Of a stretch of DNA of 64,000 nucleotides, positions 62,607 to 64,000 are shown one piece after another. The notes under the pieces are model-generated. The model was not told where the DNA came from. It did no database searches and saw only the letters and a list, made by a program, of their open reading frames with translations. Made by a program: the position numbers and the translations under genes. The DNA lies in assembly GCA_951799445.1 (NCBI GenBank), contig OX637288.1:13332501-13396500 (forward strand), read 5' to 3'. The DNA comes from Pseudisothecium myosuroides. Taxonomy: Eukaryota; Streptophyta; Bryopsida; Hypnales; Lembophyllaceae. The first letter of the stretch is position 1. Each line of letters opens with the position of its first letter.

Positions 62607-64000
62607 TCCCTTGTTTCGTGCGGGAGATCCACGGCTGAGGAAATGCCAAGCCCCTCATCGTCCTTGTGGGTCGTAGTGCCTTGGGTTTACCTGCTTCCCG
62701 TACCATCTTCAATTATGGATTTACGGTAAGTTAAGGCTGTTCAAATAGCATGTTTCTCTGGAAGTCTAAATAACTTCAATTAGGGCGGTGATGGACCCAG
62801 GTGGAAAGAAGTGCCACTTACTTAACGTGTATGGCAACAAGTTTTACATCATTAACAAGGGACGGCGGAGGAAGGGGTCTGTCAGAGGAAGGCGTCTGTC
62901 TGCAATTGCAAAGTGACGCTCTGTCCATTGCTCATGTCTACTGCAAGAAGCATTCAGCATAAGTTATATTACATTCATAAGCATTGTTAACTTGGGGACG
63001 GTACAGTTGTCTAGAAGGGAGATCGATCAGATCAATGAATGAGATCGATCAGATCGAAGAGTGCCTGGAAGATTGAACTTTGGTGTCTAAGCTACTAAGC
63101 TTATAGCCTTATTTCGTGCTTGGGGGAAGGGGCTCCTACGGATTCAATTTGTTCTGTGCGACCGTTTTACAATCAGCGTTTCCAATCGAACTTCATGAAT
63201 TGAATGTTACTACTCCAGTACTCCGTAGTATTAATTGCACTGGTTTGTCTTCTATATTTATGCAATAGATGCAATGTTTATAATAACAAATCTGTATTTT
63301 TTTACTTTTATTTTTATCATGTTTTTGTCTTTATTTTACAATGCTTTTTATATGGTTTTATGAATTGTTAGTATTTTTTCTTGTATCCATAACATTCAAT
63401 AGCATGTGTTGATGTTGCCTTGGTTCTACAATGATGGTGTGCCTCCACATCTTCTACCTGTCTAATTCATCAATAGCTACTGATGAAGCAGTGTTGGGGT
63501 GTGGAATATACCACACCATTGCTGTAGAGCAATTGAACATTATGTTAGTGTTTTCCTAGTAATTATTTTGCTAATTTGTTTTATGACGTTTATTTGAAAT
63601 TAATGTTCATGTTTGCTTTGCAGTTTTTGATTTTTGTGATGACACTTATAAGCTTCAATGTACTAAACATTTGAAGGACTTCATCTTCTACTCAGTATAG
63701 TCACGTTCAGTAAGTTTAAGTTTAAACAATGTACTTCAAAGCTGAAAACTTATGCAAATTAGAGATTTCAAATTGTTGCTATTCACTCAAAAATCTTTCA
63801 AATTAGAAACCATAAATTATTTTGGAAAGATCAAATAAACTATTCTCAAGCCATAGGAAGTATTTACATGCTAAACACTTTGAAAGCATACAAGTATTTG
63901 GCTATTTATTGCTTCATGTCTACCATTTAGTACTTTTATTTTTGATATTAATTATAGTATTCATTCTATGAGGCATAGTTGAAATGAAAACCTCAAGTAT
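62607..64000. other. Intergenic; no gene recognised
   Basis: AT-rich toward the right edge. Contains the inverted copy of the AIG1 leader (63013-63076). A short frame ending at a plausible donor near 62726 (ATTTACG/GTAAGT) has no recognisable product. Confidence 0.45.

Noticed and set aside
1..64000. tRNA, rRNA or snRNA genes
   Set aside because: No cloverleaf with A and B boxes and no familiar small-RNA sequence was recognised by eye; a covariance-model scan was not possible.

Overview
The window is nuclear DNA of a land plant. It holds spliced genes with GT-AG introns, a TIR-NBS-LRR resistance gene, an AIG1/IAN GTPase, a DEMETER/ROS1-type glycosylase relic, and long AT-rich intergenic DNA full of DNA transposons. 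The TIR domain sequence and the decayed copies around it look more like a non-flowering plant (bryophyte, probably a moss) than an angiosperm. That placement is an inference from protein style only.

Layout. 0-9.6 kb: short tandem repeats, a broken PD-(D/E)XK-nuclease-like gene (about 4.5-5.3 kb) and a broken DME/ROS1-family 5-methylcytosine DNA glycosylase (about 7.0-8.4 kb). 9.7-12.5 kb: an intact four-exon gene for RNA polymerase II subunit 3 on the minus strand. 13.5-31 kb: repeats and nested transposons that have dispersed the decayed 3' ends of TIR-NBS-LRR genes. 31.2-36.9 kb: a four-exon TIR-NB-LRR gene on the minus strand. Its leucine-rich repeats include an exact 213-bp tandem array, and its reading frame is ended early by a one-base deletion. 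39-42.8 kb: more repeats. 42.8-47.5 kb: a seven-exon ankyrin-BTB-BTB gene (minus). 49.7-54.2 kb: repeats, including two large fold-back elements. 54.2-55.5 kb: a cytochrome b5-like gene (minus) whose last exon I could not find. 57.7-59.7 kb: a five-exon AIG1/IAN GTPase gene (minus). 60.9-62.6 kb: a three-level nested transposon.

The housekeeping genes (RPB3, ankyrin-BTB, cytochrome b5-like) and the probable defence genes (TNL, AIG1) lie side by side with no sign of shared regulation. The most distinctive content is the mobile DNA. Several families can be delimited to the base from terminal inverted repeats, target duplications and, in many cases, a paralogous empty site in the same window. 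These are nested CACTA elements (3-bp duplications), elements with 8-bp duplications, TA-flanked elements, and a family of roughly 0.9-kb elements always bounded by TTAA. The TTAA family looks like a non-autonomous, piggyBac-style element in a plant and is the best candidate here for something undescribed.

Exon boundaries were read by eye from splice signals and checked for reading-phase consistency. No database search was possible.
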